Positions 13,498 through 28,400 of a DNA stretch of 64,000 bases are shown in pieces; the stretch's first letter is position 1; each line of letters starts with the position of its first letter. Location: positions 7,296-71,295 of the forward strand of contig CAJJDN010000085.1 in the NCBI GenBank assembly GCA_905182985.1. The letters are read 5' to 3'. Made by a program: the position numbers and the translations under genes. The stretch is from Paramecium sonneborni (Eukaryota > Ciliophora > Oligohymenophorea > Peniculida > Parameciidae). The notes beneath the pieces were generated by a model. That model was given only the letters and a program-made list of their open reading frames with translations, was not told the DNA's origin and made no database searches.

Positions 13498-14739
13498 AAT
13501 TAAATACAATAATAATATATATTCATTAAATATATAATAGTCAATTTCTATTAGTAATTTTTACCTATTTTTGTTACTTTTGAATAAATCTATTCAAGTT
13601 GATTATATTTTTGATACCTTTATATAGATGTGTAAAATAGTTCATAATATCTAATCTATGTTATAGATAATTTCAATATTTAAAGAAACAAAAACAGGAA
13701 ACTCTTTCTATGCAAGCTTATGACTATATTATTTCAAGTTTTTTTTTTTTAAGTTTATTATTCTCCTCCATAACCTCCTTTATGATATTTATATTAATCA
13801 ATTATAATAAATATAATTTCTATATTTTTCATCTTAATCCCTTTCGAACGACAAAATAAAAAGAATTTTAAGCATTCCTAGTATATTTATAAAACTTTAC
13901 AAAATGTTAATCTAAAAAAAATAATTTTATAATTTTATTAAGTATTTTTAGCTTAACTTTGGTATTCTTTCCTTATTCTCTTTTATATTCCTTTTAAGTT
14001 TAATGGTACTAACCCAAATAAATTAAATTTATAATCTTCAAATATTTATAGTTATTATAATCTCACATTAAGCTAAACTTTTGGAAATACCTCAAAAGTA
14101 TCATGTCTATCAAGTTTGCCATCATCGAAAAGCATTTTGTTATATTGAAATATAATTTATATGGCATCAAAAAAATTGTTTTATAATAATTAGAAATTTT
14201 TAAGCTAGACCTGTTAATGTCTTAGAGACAATCCTTAGATGAGAATGTGGTATTAGTTAAGAGTTAATATATTAGACTATTTTTGATGAGGCTATAATTA
14301 AACTGAAATTTCAAATTTTAAATCTTATAAAACCTCCTTAAAAATAGGAGAGAAAATAAAGCACAAAAATTAATTAAATAATATTTTAAATAAAACTTGT
14401 GAAAATTCTAGGAATTTTAAGAATATTTGAGATTGTCTTTCATTATCTTTTCTAATCTATTGCATGTGTTTAGACATTATTTGAAAAGGAGACTTATTTT
14501 AATTTTTAATAAACTACAAGCAATATTTAACATTATCTCTTCTAAATTCCTAATAGTAATATAAAATTATGGCATTATTTGTTTGTTAGAAAATATTATG
14601 AATATTTAAATAATTGTTATGAAGGATATTAATAAGAAAAATTTAAGTTTAAAAAGAAGTAATATAATTTAGTCTAATTTAAATTGTAAAATGGTCATTT
14701 ATTTTAATCTTCTTCAAATTATTTAAATTTATAGATATT
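13498..14739. other. non-coding AT-rich stretch
   Basis: No frame of coding quality was found on either strand. The run of T at 13739-13751 and other low-complexity AT blocks are the only visible structure. Confidence 0.45.
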
Positions 14740-17700
14740 AAGTTTTTAATTATAGAATTGTTCGAATTCTGAAGACCAATTCATAGATTTTCATGCTACT
14801 TGCAATGAATGTGAGGGTCCAATACTTAATGATTGTTTATCCTGTTTTGAATATATCAATATAAGCAGTGTATTTTTGAATATGGAACAATTGATCCAGA
14901 ATTTATTTGTACTACTTAACAAAACCTAAATTTAACAATAACTTCTGAAGAATTAACTTTTAATGGTTGTAAATATGGTTATTAATTATATGAATAATGA
15001 TACTGGTGAGAGATGGTATTATAAATACGGAGGATTGGCTTATTACTGGTTGTTGCGAAATAAAATTGTTATCAGATAAAGAGGGTAATACAATCAAAAA
15101 AATAGAGGATCAGGAATGTTATGATAAATTCATAGAAGGTTTTTCTGAAGATGAAATTTGCTGAGAATGTGAACTTATGAACCCTATTGAAGAGCCACAC
15201 ACAATATAATAGGAAGATAGTTTTATTTATTTTTTAGAATATTAAATTATAAGAATTTCTTATAATTTTTAGATAATTGAATATATTAAATTCTTTAAAA
15301 TTATTATAAATTATTCATAATTATTGAGTACCTTAAAAATGTGCTTTCTAGTTATAACCTTATAATTAACATTAATGTGTTTACTGTGATAAAAAATTTT
15401 GTATTTATTGCTTTTAATATTTTGAAGTGATTAAACAAAAATAACTCTAGATTAAGAAATTAAATTTGATATTGTTGGTGAACATTTTAAAACTAGATGT
15501 GCATAATGTATTGATGGTTTTTATTTATGATTTTGAAAAAGAATAATGTATTTATTAGAATCCTTCTATTTAAAATTGTCTAAGAGTTTATATTAATTAG
15601 GATGGATTAGAAATTTGTATTTAATCATTATCAAATGGCTTTTGTGTTGCCACAGAAATTATATATTATTAAAACCTCATTTTAAACTGCAAAAACTGTT
15701 TCTATACTCCAGACATATTAATAAAATGTTTGATTTGTGAAGATGGGTATAAGACCTCAGCAAATTCAAGGATGTGAAGAAAGAAAAACTAAAAAAATAA
15801 ATATAACTAATACTAATTTAGAGAGTGTTATTAAAATATCAAATTTGAAATTATCAAATTGTAACTTTACAAATTCAACTTTGCTTTATTTCTCAAATCT
15901 TCATTAGACTATAATAATTGATAATCTTACAATTAATTTTTCTTAATTTTTTATTTCAAAAATACTCTTTTCAAAAAATTTGATTCTAATTATGTTGCTA
16001 GTATAATCATAAATAATGTTAATATTCAAAACTCTTCGTTTCTCTAAACTCAAGTTTTTTATATCAAGATGCAAATTCAAAATTAAAAATATTTAGTTTT
16101 CATTTGTTAAAAATTAAGTTAATTAATTTGAAAGAATAAATTCTTTAGTTTTTCTGTTGATGTTATAGATTAAAATTAAGAGATGAATAAAATTGATTTA
16201 ATATTATCTAATTTTAAATTTGAAGATAACATACCTGACAAAGAAAATTAGTTATATCTTTTTATAATTACATGTTAAATCTTATGGATGTCAAATTTTT
16301 AATTAAGTAATACTTATAATTTTAGGTTTTTTTTTTAATTGCTTTTTCTACAATAGAATAGAAAACATCGTTTATGAGAATTAAAATTAATTAGAAAAGT
16401 ACCAATAAGTTTTGATTGTTTTAAAAAATAATGCAATATGCTCAAAGTTATTGTAAGTTCAAGTTTCTCTAAAATAATTTAACAATAGGTTAAAATTATA
16501 AATTAATTCACCATAGATAAATAATCTAATTCTATGGTTAATGTTAATCAAATTAAATAAATATTAATTAAAGATGTGATCTTTATAGGAAATATTCTGT
16601 CAAAATTAAATTTATGGATTTATTATTCTTTAATTGATATTTTAGTAGAATCAAAAAATAGTTAAGTTAGAAAATTAATAATTGATCAATCAACATTTCT
16701 ATCAAAAAAAGGTACATGAGTATAAATATAAAATATAAGAGTTATTTTAGTAAATTCTAGAATCATTAAAAATATTGTAACTAATAAGGGAAGAGGAATT
16801 TATTTTAATTAACTTTTTTGTATTTTTTTTTTAATAAGACTCTCTAACTTAAAGTCATTTACCTAGAAGGGAATAGCAGTTTAAACAAGTATTTTATTCA
16901 ATCTCTAGTGATTTAAAATTCTGCTGATATACAAATAATCTTTATGAAAAACCTTTACATTTAGCTTTGTAGTTGAATTTTTAAGTAATGCATTCTTTGA
17001 AGTAAGAAATTAAATTTAGAATAATTTCTTAACTATATACAATTCTCTCTCAAAATGAAGTGAAAAAATAAATTACTTAACTATACCAAGTGGTTAAATA
17101 CTAACAAATTATGAACTATACAATCTTAAATTGTAGAAATATGTATCTTACATAAAGGAGATTTCAGTAATATTTAAAAATAGTAGGAATGAAAAATAAT
17201 ATAGCACTATAAATTCAACCTAAGAAATTTATGATATTTAAGCTACATTAGCTTTAGATACTCAATTATTAAATATTATTGCATATGATTCAGATAAAAA
17301 TAAATTTAATATAGGTTCAACAAAGTTCAATTTTTTGACCCATTTAAATAAGATGAAGGAAAATTTGAAATATTGATAGAGGGCAAAACAAATAATTAAG
17401 ATAATATTTTATCTTATAAAATGAGAGTCAATAGCTTTCTTTGTTAATTCGATGAATTTTATACATCTGGGAGTTGTTAATCAGATTAAGGTTTTTATTC
17501 TAAACCCTACAAAAATACAAAATGCTCCATTTTTGATAAAACTAAATTTGATGCTATAACAGCTAATTAAATTTAATTAAAAGTTGGTTATTGGAGACAA
17601 AATCATATTTCTGATTATTGACCTTTGTTATAAAAATATTTACTGTTCTTATAAGATTAAAATTACTTAAACTTAAAGATATAGAAGTCATTGAGGATAT

Positions 17701-18980
17701 TTATTCAATGAATAAATATATATTATAATAGGATAATTATACACTGGCATCTCTCATTCAAACCATTATAATATTAATTAGCATATTCTTAAGTTACCCT
17801 TTTATTAAAGGTATTCTTACAGTTTATTTCAAAAAATATAACACAAGCAACCTTAACTTTCATTCTTTCTTTATTTCAAAAGTCTTTTCTGAATATTAAA
17901 TTAACAAATATTTAAGTTAATAAATTATGATATAAAGATATAGATTTATAATGCAATTTTCTATAGAGAGAACAGAAAATTATCAAATACTTTTAAAAAA
18001 TGAAATACTCATCGTAAAGAAAAAGATAATTTGAGAATAATTAGTAAATTGTTCTATTTAATTCAAGGTAACAAATCATTTTCAATAGTAATTTTTCAAA
18101 AAATAATACGATTGATTTACTTTTAAATCAAAGTCAGAAAAAGGAATTCTGATATATATCATTGTTAAAGTAATAATTTATCTTATTTTGATTTTGATAA
18201 TTTCTACAAGAGTTAATTTTACTAATTAATCTTGATTGTTTTTTTCTTCCTAAATTCTATTTTTCAATTAAGATTTTTAGTTTATTTCAATATTTCCTTA
18301 ATTATATTATTTTTATTCCGTGATACTAAAAGTTATTTTGGTAAATAAGATCATTTTATTTTTCACTTCTACAACATATTAGATGGATGATATAATCTGC
18401 TATATGAGATGGCTTACATTAAGTAGAAGATTTCTTAAAATTAAACTAATATACTGTCAGAACCTACTTCTGGTTCAAATATGTGGTAAGAATTCATTTA
18501 ATGGTTTAGATAAAATAAAAGATTGAGTGTAGGATATGCTAAAGTTTTCCGCTATTTTATTATTAAAGCATCAAGAATAAAGTTTTTGGTTAGCCTTTAT
18601 ATAATTATTATGCATCTTTTATTTTTGTTTAAAGCTTATTATTAATTAAAACTATTATAAGACTCTTTCTAATGGAAAAAGATCCTAAATCGTAACTATA
18701 TTTTTTTATCCCTCTAAATCATGCCTACTTTTTATGATAGTCATCAATATTTAAATTGTAGTAAAATCTCTTTTAAAAGATATTGTTTTTTAAAAATTAC
18801 CAATCTGGAAAGATTTTATTTTGTGGCAAAAGTGTTTGTGCTCATGAACCTTCTAAGAAGTAAGTATTTAAAGTATTGTCTAACGTAAAGATGAAACTGC
18901 AATAGAGATATATCAATTAAAAAATAAAATCTAAATTTATTATGATTTTTTTAGTTTTTTATTTTATATAAATTTATTCA
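14740..18980 (+). pseudogene. long decayed gene for a Cys-rich, beta-helix-like membrane protein
   Basis: Pieces in changing frames follow each other on the plus strand. The 5' part is Cys-rich (CNECEGPILNDCLSC near 14800-14845, then KQCIFEYGTIDPEFICTT in another frame). A middle part near 15800-15990 is rich in Asn, Ile, Leu and Phe in a repeating pattern (SVIKISNLKLSNCNF, then QTIIIDNLTINFSQF), as seen in right-handed beta-helix ectodomains. The 3' part from about 18.0 kb is hydrophobic. This order is that of the giant ciliate membrane proteins with furin-like repeats. Numerous TGA codons and frame shifts make it a relic. Exact boundaries are uncertain. Confidence 0.5.
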
Positions 18981-19476
18981 GGCTGATTTTAGTTAATTAA
19001 AATAATTTTTAATCTAAAATGGCAAAGTTAATATATTTCTAGTAATTTTATTAAGTCTATCTGAATAGAGTTAATATCAATTACTAAACCTTATTGATAA
19101 AATTTAACTACTCAGAATCTAATCAGGATATTAATAAATTAGGTTGAAATAAAAAATAAAATGAAATCTTTCTGAAATATTTAAAATAAATAATCTATTC
19201 AAACAAACCACTTAACTATCAAACTCAATTTCATAAGTCTAATTTCAAAATAGAGTTATCTAAGATGTGTGTATTAATATTATATAAATTATTTTTAAAG
19301 TTCTTTTTCTTTGATAAAATAATGATATTTTAATAATTTTGATAAAACATTAATTTCAGGGAAAATTAAATCAGTTAATACAAAAAGAATTAGATAGAAG
19401 AATAATTAATAAAAAACTGTTAATTAAGAAATTGATAATGGATAATATAGATAAATTTTGATTATGAATTATTCAA
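18981..19476. other. intergenic between two convergent relics
   Basis: Nothing coding is recognised between the plus-strand Cys-rich relic and the 3' end of the minus-strand giant gene. Confidence 0.35.
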
Positions 19477-22400
19477 TCAAATTTTTCTTGCTTATATAAC
19501 TTTAATAGCTTTTTTGACAACTTCAATAATGTATGTTAATTGAACTGATTTTAATTTTTTTTCAGCAGAATATTTATTCAATCCTAATCCTCCTATCATA
19601 GGTAATATAGCATTGATTATTGCAGCAAAAGTACCTGGAATAGCAATGCTTTAACTCCAATAAGGATAAATGCAATAACAATTACTAAATAAATTACTAA
19701 AATAATTAGTCCTTTGATTAATAAGGGTTTTGAAATACCTAAATATTCTAAACTTAGAAACATAGTTTAAATAGAAATTTCTTGCATGATTTCTTTAAAT
19801 TCATAAAAATCAATCATGCAATTTTTCATGTTAACTTATTATCCTTTAATTATTACCAGCACTTCTCTAAATTTATGTTCTGTAATTTCTATATTTACTC
19901 TTCTTAAAAATTAGATAACATCATTAGCTTATACTTATCTTTAACTGTTTTTATCCAAAATTCTAAACATATCTTCATATTTTAATTCTTGATTATCATT
20001 TAATTTTAGCATAACTGAACTCATGTATTAAATGGTTCTCATTGTATCTGGATCTGCTAATGAAGCCATTTTCTCTTCAATTAATTATTAAGGTGTTTGC
20101 AAACTTATTTCAAAATCTTACATTAAACGAATAAAAAACTAACTATTTGACAAAGATATTTTCATAATTTAAAAGAATTCTTGTGAAATCTTATTGAATT
20201 ACTTTTTTTTGAGTGCAAAAATTGATTCAGAACATTTGATTAAAATTTATAAATTAATTTTCTATTTTTCTCCAAAAATAGGTTCTAAGACTGATTTTAT
20301 TGCTGTCAAGAATTCCTTTTCATTTACTTCTTTTGATTCATCAATATACTTAATCATTTTTTATACATTTAAAGCCATTTAATGTAATTATTCAAAAGGA
20401 ATATTTTCAAGCTTTAATCCTTCTAATTATTTATTTTCAAAACATTATTATAAAATTGAATGAGATAAAAATTTTAGAGTATCAATTTTTTTAGTTTAAT
20501 AAAATGAAACTATTATTTCAACAATTTTCTTTATTTCTGGATAATTTGAAAGTAAATTAGAGATGGTTAATATAAATTTTTCACTTAAAATATCTTCTGA
20601 ATTCTATATATCTTGTAAAGTAAAGAAAATAGCTTCAATTACTTATTTATCATATTTTAAAGTCTCATTCTTTGTAATTTCAACTATAAATTTTTTCGAA
20701 AGGGTTTAAAATGGACTTTCATTATTTTCATTATCATATAATTATTCAATTAAAGCTTAAATAATAATTTGTAAAGAGGCTGGAAATTATGAAATATCAA
20801 AAACCTTATCTCTAATAAATTACAACATTTATAATAGATCACTCTCCTAATTTTGTAAACACCAAGCTTTAAATGATTTCAGGTAAAAGTTCACTTTTTT
20901 TTTTGATAAATCAGATTGTATGTTAATCTCTTAATTATTTAAATCACACAATATACTTAAAATTTACTTAAAGTGTTTTGGAGTAATATTTTACATAAAT
21001 GTTTTAGAGAATTCAGAAAATTTGGTAAATGGTTCTTTAGGGTTTTCTAAAGTTGACCCTAACCATATAATTGGATACAACAAAACATTCATTATTGTTA
21101 TTTCATCTATTTCGTTTATAGGAAAATAAGGAATATGTATAATTAAACTAAAAGATACGAAAAGATTTGAATATTTATAAAAATTTACTAAGTTTAGTCT
21201 TTCTAGAATTTAATATGACTTTACAATAAAAACATTAACATTTTCAGCCTTTTTTATTTCAATAATATCCTAAAATAATTCTAATGCACCCTTATACTTT
21301 TCATCTTGTAAAAATTTAATCTAACTTACAAATTATTAGATATTTGAATTTAATTAATCACCTTTAAATAGCAATTCTATTATAAGTTTGATTAAACTTA
21401 TTAATTCTTAGTCCTCTTATAAATCTATATTAAATAGTTTTATAAGTATCTCTAAAGATAAACTATTTTCGCTATATAGTACTTCTGTTTTTCCTTCAAA
21501 TAATAAACTTATAAATTCTATAATTTAACATATGCTTTTTTCTGGTGGTACTAACTAATGTTTTATAAAAGTATTAATTAGTGCATATTCTATAATTTCA
21601 CTTAAATTTTATTTAGTGTGTAATTTTAATATTTATTATAAAGATTATTTCTCTATTTAATCTTTATTAATTAAAGCATTTCTAAAACCACAATTTTTAA
21701 AAAATAACAATATTTCTAATATAAAAGTTCTTATAAGACTCTCTGATAGTAAGTCCGTTTCTAAATTTTCTTAATGTCTAAGAAGTGCAATAAATGTATA
21801 CCAAGCTTCAACATCACCTAAGAAACATCTTATCATTACTTTTATTTGATATCTAGTAAATGTAGATATTAATTTGTAATCCTTAAGCAATTCATCTATT
21901 CCTAAACTTAAGAGATTGCTATTTTATTTATACATTTAAATATCGTTTTAATACAAATTTTCATCTTAGTTTCCTAAAGAATAGTATAAATAGCATTTTG
22001 GAATTCTCCCTAGCTATTACTGAGAAGTTTTATAATGGTCTCTTGTTTTCTAGTTATACTTTCACTAATATCATCATTACTGCATTCATTATTATATTTT
22101 TATTTCCCCATTATTTATAATTAAACTATTCATCCAATATATCATTTGGATTATAAAGTAAATTTATTAATGATCTATATGCTTTTTATTCACTCTTATG
22201 TAATGTTAACCCTAAAATATTATCAATTAATTAAATTAAATCAACAGGAAATTTTTGTTTTGATCCTCTAAATTTCGATTTAATACTTTACTATTATTTT
22301 AAGCATAAAATTGCCTAAATTAGTTTTAATTCTGTTTCTTTGAAGTTTTATTTTTATTATTATAAGTTTTCTATGTTGTTTCTTTCATTTATGGAAACTG

Positions 22401-25400
22401 TAAATTGCCCTATATAATACTACATTAATTAAATCATAATTTATTAAATTTATTCATTTTCTAATAGTTCAATTTCACTTTGCTTAAATATTTATCTTTT
22501 AATTAATTATAAGGATTTATCCCAATACTTTGATCTAATGTATCCATATTGTGATAAATTTAATTAAATTAAATTAAAAATTAATGAATATTATAGTTAT
22601 AATTTCGATAACTCTTTTGGGAATTTTTTTATTATTTCATCAAAGTAATTCTTTTGATTGCTTTCATTTGATAAACTATTAAAGTAAATCCTAGAAATTT
22701 ACTAAGGATAATTAAAATTGTTTAAAAATAATGATGTCCAAAATTTATTATAATCCTCAAATTCTAATCTATTCTCTATTTATTCATTATTTTATGGTAA
22801 TATCCTATAAAAAACTTTGCAATATTCATCATATTAATCATTAAAGTTCTTTGAGAGATCACTTAAATTATTAGTTTTTTAACAAATATAATTAGGCTTA
22901 ATACCATTTATTTCTAATAAAGGATCGCTAATTCCAGGATATAATAACCCTTCTAATTTTACATAATCAATTTCATATTCAGAAGATCTCAAATTAGTAG
23001 TATCAAATATGCCTAAACTTATCAATTTTACCATAGCAGGTTTATTCAAATTAATAAGATTTTTATTATCATAAAAATACAAATATTTTTCAAATACCGT
23101 AAATGCTATATTAATGCAAAATTAACCTTTAAGATATTTTGCCAATGCATTATCTTTTTATTATTTTATTTATCTCATTTATTTCAATGAAAAAATAAGA
23201 ACTAATGATGAAAATGGGAAATAGTTTGAAACTTTTCCTTTAGCTTAAGACTTCAAAAAATTTTCAATGGTAATGAATTTATTTATATCTAATCCAAGAG
23301 AATTTAGTAAATCATTAACTATTTCATTATTAAATTTTGGATGTTTTGAATTCTTGACTGCTTCGAATTCTATAATTTTAATAAGAGTTATAACATCATA
23401 ATGAAATGTATTAAAATTTTACAAAAATTCTAAGATTATTTTTTAATTATTTATGTTAACAGATTAAAAAATTTATTATAAGGATCGATTTGAGTTTTGA
23501 TTGTCATTAAAAATTGCGTTAACCAAAAGTGGATTAATACCAGTTGCTAATTAAAAAAGGTTAAAGGCTTCTTAAACATCTTAATCACTAGTTTGAGTAA
23601 TAAATAATACTGCTTTTTCAACTGATTTGTTACTTAACTTTTATATATTATCTGACCTATATTTTATATATTCTGGTGGTTGTGTTTAATACTAATTATA
23701 TTAATCATATTTGGCTATTCCTACAATAGCAGCTGTAAATATAGCAGCTGGTTCATATTAATCAAGTAATTATATTCTATCTAGTAAAAATATGAAATTT
23801 ATTGGTCTAGGATGTGAGAACCAATGTAAAATCTCAAGCACTTTTGTTAATTCAATATCATTCTATTAATTTTATTAAAACCTAAAGTTTTCATTACCTT
23901 ATTTAAAAATTTCAAATCTTTAATCTTATAAAGAGTTAAAATTTAATTACAATTCTTTCAAAGATTCTTTAAAAACCAGCTATCTTTTAAAAGCAAATAA
24001 AACTTTAAATAATTTAGATAAACTTGGATTTTATTATATTCTTAACTTAATGATAAATGATTCAGCGTCCATAGAATTTGTCTCAAGAACTTCTACTAAA
24101 CTAATTATTGGGGATACTTCTTATAATTAAAGTTCTGTTTTGATGAAATCAAGGTTTTATGGATCTTACAGTAGTTTTAATTTATTTTCAGAAAATATTG
24201 CAGATACTAGGAACTAAGCAAATTTTAAAGTTTACTCTTCAAAATTAAAAACATTCACTAATATATCGTAATCTAAATTTGATGTCATCAAACTAAATAA
24301 CCCTTTAATATATCTAACATTACAATTAACTTCCTCCTCTTGTAAGATCATTAAGAAACAATCTAAATTCAAGCTTAGAGTGTATTTTAATTATTAAAAT
24401 GCATCATATAACTTTCCATTTTCCAAATACATATAATCAAAATACTTCTTTGTTTTAATTTTAAAACCATTAATAATATCTATTACTTTTCTGAAAAATT
24501 TGTAATAGCGAGTCCTATTTAGGAAATAGCCATTACAAATATCAAGGAAATGAAAAAGAAGTCTGATATAATTTCCATCAATTATATCAGCCATAAAATC
24601 GGAAATATGCCGTAATTTATAACTAGATATTCGACGATCTAATTTTAAAACATTCCTAACTGCTTATTTTTTGATTTCTGCATTTTCATTAAACATCATT
24701 TAAAAAAAATATTCACATAATTGAATTTAAGCTAAAAAAATTTTAATGTCATTTGAATTTTAAGATGAAACAGTTGGAGCAAATTCCATCTTCTTCCGCT
24801 AAACTTAGCATATAGTTAAGTTATCATTTAATTCATATTTTATATGCTAAAATAGGTGGCCTAAAAATGAATTATTAACTGGTTGCCTTGTTTAAAATAT
24901 TTTATTGACAACTAAATTTTATAATTTTTAATTTATATAGTTTATTTTATTTTGGGTTTAAAAGGATATGATATTTTTTTCAATATCTATTATTTTTTAA
25001 AGTTCTATCTAAATCTTGCTTATATCAATGCTTTCATATTCAAAGGAATTAAACTTAATAAAATACTAAAGTGATTGTTATACACTGATGGCATCTTAAA
25101 AAGATATAAAAATTAATAAATTTTTGAAAGCTTCTTAATTAAGTCCATTGAGTTAAGGAAAAGACAATGTAGTATTAGATAAAATACATTACTATTATTC
25201 TAAAATCATAAATATATAGTCTAAGTGAAGACCAACTTATTTAGATAACTATTATAAGAAATCTAGCTTAAATTATTTTGATTTTTTATCCCTTTAAGTC
25301 TACATTAAGAAAGTAAAAAATGTAATATTTTCTGTTTTATAATAGTTAACTAATTAATCTTCACTTTCATCAAGTTATTGATTTATTTCAATTTAAAGAT

Positions 25401-28400
25401 TTCTATCATTCCAAATTTTTTCAACTGTTCCTCTAAACTCCGAATCATTTTCCATTTAAAATAAAAATTCTTAGCCAAACAATTATAATTTTGCCATAGC
25501 AAGATATATTTTTATTTCTTCTTTGTCAATCATTTGTCTATTATACTCATTAAATATATTTTCTATAATCATAAATCCATTAAAAAGCTTAAACATTGCT
25601 TATGATGAAAATATAATTTTTAATAGTTTGTTGATTAATAATTTATTTTAAACTTATTTTAAGAATGGCAAAATTTCTTCAAAATTAGTTTTTGATAACA
25701 GTTAAAAAATAAAATTAACAATTGTAACTTTGGTATTGAATGTTTATGTTTATGCTATTTTAAATAATTCATTATAAATGGCATCATGATATATCGTAGT
25801 TTGGATATCATTTTTTAAAATTAAAATTAGTCCAATTACAGCATTTTCTGAAATTTAGAATGCTTAAGACATTAGTTTAATTATTCCTCTATCTTTTAAT
25901 TTATCTTTTCTAGAAAGTGTTTCAGATGCTTATATATTTTTTTTTCTCTAAATTACATTCTCATATTCAGGTGATTATTTTTTAAAATTCTGTCTCTCTA
26001 AAATTTTTGAAGACCATAAAAATCTGCTTGAGACATATAAAATATCAAATAAAATTTCCCTAGATTTATCTTATAGATTGATATTCATGACTTGGTACCA
26101 ATCCTTTATACCTAATTAAAAGCTTGAAAATCCTAAATATAATTGTTCTTAATATTAATCTAATAATTTCTCAAAATATTCTTGATTATTATCGTTCTTT
26201 TCTGAGTTAATTAATTAAAATAATTTCACTAAAACAGCAAGTGGTGGTTTGTCATTTTATAAGAGTTTCATAATAAAAATAACAAAAGTTTCAAATTTCA
26301 TTTTAAGTATTTAATCTTTGTTATCTTTAAGAAAATATTTATCACATAATCTCATTATAATTTCAGATTATTAAGTGGCATTTAGTTAGATATCTTTATC
26401 TATAAATAATGATTGTTTTTTTTAAAATAATATTTTATATACAGATCCTAAATCATTATCTATATTAAATAAAGATAGTAATTTTGTTATTAACTCTTAT
26501 TTTAATTTATGGGTATTATTGTTGTCGTTTAATGATTACGCATATGAAAAAATTAATTCTAACACTTTCAAGGGAGTTGGAGATATTGTAATAAAATCCT
26601 TGAGATTTTCGAATAAATATTTAATTTGTAAATATGTGCTTTAAGATGAGCTATTCATCAACAAATTAAAAATTATTTTCAATAAAATTTGATATATTAA
26701 TTAGATTCCTTATTTATCTTCATTTTTTATTTTTTGAGTCATAAAATCAACTAAAGCCTCACTAATAGTTTGCCAATGATTCAGTAATTCATACTTTTCT
26801 TAGTCTTTATTTGTTGTTAAGAGATTATTTAATTTAACAGATGTCTAATAAACCCATTTAATAATAGATGCTGGTATTTTATTTTAGCTTTCTATTTATA
26901 TCTAGTTTGCTAATGGATTAATGATTTGGTCAAAATTGCTAAAATGAACTTTGACTAATAATTCCGCTACAATTTAAGGAATTTCAAATTAGTCCTTAGA
27001 AATATTAATAAATTTTTCTTAAGCTTTTTAAAGAAATTTTTCCTTAATTTATTTAAAATTTATTTAATCCTAGTTTAAATCAGCAGAATAAGCATAATCT
27101 AGCATTCCTTAAGTTAAAATACAAAGTTCATTCAGTTCTTCTTAAAAACCAAGATTTTTAGCTGCTTATTTAGCTTCATTCATATTTTTTGAATTAATAA
27201 TTGTAATAGATAGATCTGATACTATTTAAATTTCTTTGATTAGAGATCCTGCAAAATTTCCAAAAGTTCTCAAAAAAATTTCATTCACTATTTTTTTAAT
27301 TTCACCACATACTTATTCATAAATTGATTTAATTGAAGATATTTAAACAGCAATAAATGCCACAAGAGATAAAGCAGAAGATGAGTAAACCAAATATAAA
27401 TTAGGGTTTATTATTGCACCTAAAAGTAACCATACAATTATTAATCCAAAATATATGAATGAACTGAAAGCTAATAATAAAAATTGTAGCCATTAAAATA
27501 AATTAAAATATTTTAATACATTATTTTAGTACAACTTAAATTCTTAAATGAAACCAACTTCTTCTGGAAATTAAGATGATAAATATTTCACACTCTAGAA
27601 TATAAATGAAATGATTGCATAATATGTTAATAGAATGCCTAATGCTAGAACCCAATCATCTGCATTTCCAAAATAACCAATAATTAACCAAGGTCTATAT
27701 AATACATCATCCATAAATAATAAGGTATTGGGGTTATAAATTGAAAACGGTGAATAAGATGCATTAACTAAGACAATAAAAAAAAGCATCGGAATTATAG
27801 TAAGCATTGTAACTAAAAGATTACAAAAAATGATAAATAAATCTGATAAAACCCAGTCTTCTATATAAAGAACCTCAAATAAGTCACTTAAAATTAATCC
27901 AGAATTACTTCCTTAATATTTATAATTTCTATTCCAGAATCTTTCATGATAATTAAATATCAAACTTTGAATGAACATATTATAATTAAGATCCTAATTT
28001 ACTATCTTTCTTAATGATTCAATCGGATTTTGTTAACATTAATTTATTTTTGAGTCTTTTTTTATTTTAAATATTGATTATCCAAAATAATTATCATCAA
28101 TAAGAGGGATGAATTTTGCAAATTTACGAAGCAGCCTAAAAACCCTTGAATATCTTTATGAATTTGGTACTATTACTTAATTAAGTTCAAATGCTTTAAG
28201 ATCTGAAATAGATAGATTGTAATTATCTGAAATTACTTTAGCATTAAATTCTAAAATTGTTAAAGTCTTACCACAGAAATCAACATAAGCCTTTTCAAGT
28301 TTATCTGATCTAATTACATCTGCTGGAATTCCAGTTAGTAAGCATTAAGTGGAAATGAATAGCTCAATGGAATTTTTAGATGTCTTTTCTTCATAACTTA

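Noticed and set aside
19620..19700. A 21-nt GTTAAAG...CCAG intron at the last break of the giant gene
   Set aside because: Its length is a multiple of three and removing it does not restore the frame. A single missing base in the codon after GVKA does.
20194..20382. Plus-strand 62-aa standard-code ORF
   Set aside because: It is antisense to the giant minus-strand gene, which is open through the same bases.
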